Below, piece after piece: positions 63,841 to 64,000 of a stretch of 64,000 nucleotides of DNA. A program made the translations under genes and the position numbers. This DNA is from Bryopsis sp. KO-2023. Its lineage: Eukaryota > Chlorophyta > Ulvophyceae > Bryopsidales > Bryopsidaceae. The stretch spans positions 3,063,001 to 3,127,000 of the forward strand of contig BSYQ01000006.1 of the NCBI GenBank assembly GCA_030272585.1, written 5' to 3'. Below the pieces are notes generated by a model. It was not told where the DNA came from. It was given only the letters and a program-made list of their open reading frames with translations, and did no database searches. The first letter of the stretch is position 1. Each line of letters starts with the position of its first letter.

Positions 63841-64000
63841 TACAGTAGAATTCGGTTACTAAATCACATTCGGGCGGCGGGTTTTTCGCTTTAGTACGCG
63901 GCCGATTTACAAAACAAAGTCCGATATTTCCTCATTCCCAGACGCGCGTCAAAGTGAATCAAACTTTAAAAAACTCTTGAATAGAGTCTTTAGAGGCCTG
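63841..64000 (+). mobile_element. Candidate Tc1/mariner-pogo-type transposon end (runs off right edge)
   Basis: After a TA repeat the sequence changes abruptly at 63843 to CAGTAGAATTCGGTTACTAA, followed by CGGGCGGCGGGTTTTTCGC. CAGTAGAA...CGG after a TA dinucleotide resembles terminal repeats of pogo/Tigger-like elements. It lies in an intron of the DEX1-like gene. The other end is not visible. Confidence 0.4.

Overview
This is a window of eukaryotic nuclear DNA. Its protein-coding genes are cut by many introns, mostly GT-AG and about 70-250 nt long where I could trace them. Intron 3' ends are often preceded by T-rich or homopolymer tracts. Several genes point to the green lineage (Viridiplantae): a chlorophyll a/b-binding LHCII protein, a DEX1-type FG-GAP protein, an RPL18a-like small membrane protein and a UPL3/TRIP12-type HECT ligase. 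ATM and an animal-type haem peroxidase sit beside them. That mix suits a green alga, perhaps an early-branching streptophyte or prasinophyte. I cannot name the species.

Layout. 1-~4.0 kb: 5' half of a Ty3/gypsy LTR retrotransposon on the minus strand, cut by the window edge. 4.26-5.86 kb: minus-strand gene for an unrecognised protein with a hydrophobic N-terminus, a coiled coil and an acidic stretch. 5.9-7.7 kb: intergenic DNA with three tRNA-T-arm-like hairpins. 7.70-8.14 kb: RPL18a-like membrane protein (+). 9.66-10.60 kb: three-exon LHCII gene (-). 11.6-27.2 kb: ATM kinase (-), from a TAN-like N-terminus to FATC. 27.2-29.5 kb: repeat-rich spacer with a perfect 52-bp palindrome and a tandem array that includes a copy of the ATM first-exon region. 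29.56-33.69 kb: secreted animal-type haem peroxidase with an N-terminal PAN/apple-like module (+). 35.2-41.27 kb: condensin I subunit CAP-D2 (+). 42.6-46.05 kb: unrecognised membrane/coiled-coil protein (+). 47.08-58.01 kb: UPL3/TRIP12-type HECT E3 ligase (+). 60.93 kb to the right edge: DEX1-like FG-GAP protein (+), truncated by the window. A MITE-like element lies in the 58-61 kb spacer and a TA-flanked transposon-like end lies in the last intron.

The genes are independent transcription units: genome maintenance (ATM, CAP-D2), ubiquitin signalling (UPL3), light harvesting (LHCII), extracellular or secretory functions (peroxidase, DEX1) and two proteins of unknown role. I see no operon-like logic or gene cluster. 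The most unusual points are a haem peroxidase lacking both residues that normally ester-link the haem, the T-arm-like hairpin family, the palindrome with the ATM-exon duplication upstream of ATM, two GC-AG introns, and two architecturally similar orphan membrane/coiled-coil genes. Exon joins were made by eye from splice signals and reading phase, so exact boundaries are predictions.
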